Shown: piece after piece, positions 4,951 to 5,076 of the stretch | How positions within the stretch are numbered: position 1 is the first letter of the stretch | Layout of the letters: the number at the start of each line of letters is the position of its first letter | Origin: HGM11416 sp964532155 | Lineage (GTDB): Bacteria; Bacillota; Clostridia; Christensenellales; Borkfalkiaceae | Direction: 5' to 3' | DNA: 5,076 bases | Assembly (NCBI GenBank): GCA_964532155.1 | Contig: CAZHGN010000066.1 | Location: 1-5,076 of the forward strand | The notes under the pieces: generated by a model | The model's database searches: none | The model's input: only the letters and a program-made list of their open reading frames with translations | What the model was told of the DNA's origin: nothing | Made by a program: the position numbers and the translations under genes

Positions 4951-4983
4951 TTGAAAAGGAGCAACTTATATAAAGTCACTCCT
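4951..4983 (-). terminator. minus-strand intrinsic terminator of the gene entering from the right
   Basis: Read on the minus strand, AGGAGTGACTT (4983-4973) pairs with AAGTTGCTCCT (4967-4957) over 11 positions around a TATAT loop, followed by TTTTC. Two of the pairs are G-T wobbles on the minus strand, and the same positions become A-C mismatches on the plus strand, so only the minus-strand RNA folds fully. It lies 43 bases after the minus-strand stop at 5027. Confidence 0.65.
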
Positions 4984-5026
4984 AAATTTCATTTTTTTCT
5001 AAGCAAATTTAACAATTTAGAAGATG

Positions 5027-5076
5027 TTATTTTTCTTCATAAGTCCAGCCGTTAGTGATAATACCGGGATCTCCTT
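5027..5076 (-). CDS. C-terminal end of an unidentified protein, cut by the window edge
   Basis: On the minus strand a frame enters from the right edge and reads GDPGIITNGWTYEEK before a TAA at 5029-5027. The short peptide has a natural, mixed composition, and a terminator that folds only on the minus strand follows 43 bases later; together these suggest a true gene end rather than a chance frame. Only 15 codons are visible, so no family can be assigned. If the tape measure-like fragment further along the same strand is real, this could be a phage structural gene, but an ordinary chromosomal gene is just as possible. It converges with queT. Confidence 0.45.
   Translation of the reverse strand, partial: GDPGIITNGWTYEEK

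Larger units (their letters stand above)
4450..5026. other. gene-poor segment with repeats and mobile-DNA remnants
   Basis: No intact gene is supported here. The two plus-strand open frames that touch it (4384-4608 and 4798-5055) start at TTG without ribosome binding sites and resemble no family. The first starts inside queT and runs through its terminator. What is visible is a cluster of short repeats and hairpins, a minus-strand phage-like fragment and a minus-strand terminator, each listed separately. The base composition is more AT-rich than in the housekeeping genes. The simplest reading is a permissive junction between the conserved block and a minus-strand gene entering from the right, where small elements have inserted and decayed. 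Confidence 0.6.

Noticed and set aside
4798..5055. Plus-strand open frame of 85 codons
   Set aside because: TTG start without a ribosome binding site, no family resemblance, and antisense to a better supported minus-strand gene end and terminator. The stretch LTHREIATQM looks helix-turn-helix-like but is too short to count.

Overview
The window looks like a chromosomal fragment from a bacterium of the Bacillota, most likely a gut-type Clostridia known only from draft or metagenome assembly. The reasons are AGGAG-type ribosome binding sites, vegetative sigma-A style promoters, a preQ1-I type riboswitch in front of a QueT-family ECF transporter subunit, AT-rich spacers around moderately GC-rich genes, and a run of exactly 100 N (the usual placeholder for a gap of unknown size). 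TGG and TGA behave as in the standard bacterial code. A finer placement is not supported.

Layout. Positions 93-1233 hold a tight two-gene unit: trmO (tRNA t6A37 methyltransferase) and a low-molecular-weight protein-tyrosine phosphatase, 10 bases apart. Positions 1234-1612 hold no gene. They contain an array of near-identical 30-bp tandem repeats interrupted by the assembly gap (1342-1441), then a near-consensus promoter (1556-1584) driving guaA (GMP synthase, 1613-3145). A MutT-type Nudix hydrolase follows (3262-3648), closed by an intrinsic terminator (3658-3698). A new promoter (3810-3838) then drives a short leader that folds as a preQ1-I riboswitch (3848-3890), overlapping the ribosome binding site of queT (3900-4397). 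queT is closed by a second strong terminator (4420-4449).

Positions 4450-5026 hold no intact gene. This stretch appears to be a graveyard of small repeats and mobile-DNA debris: a second copy of a short motif also found upstream of mutT, a palindromic MITE-like element, a perfect 10-bp inverted repeat, three degenerate direct repeats that may be an insertion-sequence end, and on the minus strand a fragment resembling the start of a phage tail tape measure protein. At the right edge, the last 15 codons of a minus-strand gene enter the window, followed by a minus-strand terminator.

Functionally the intact genes are housekeeping: tRNA position 37 modification, guanine nucleotide synthesis, probable sanitation of oxidised nucleotides, and uptake of a queuosine precursor for tRNA position 34. 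queT has a visible feedback device; the others do not. I see no previously undescribed multi-gene system. The least explained parts are the tandem array before guaA and the repeat-rich 4450-5026 segment.
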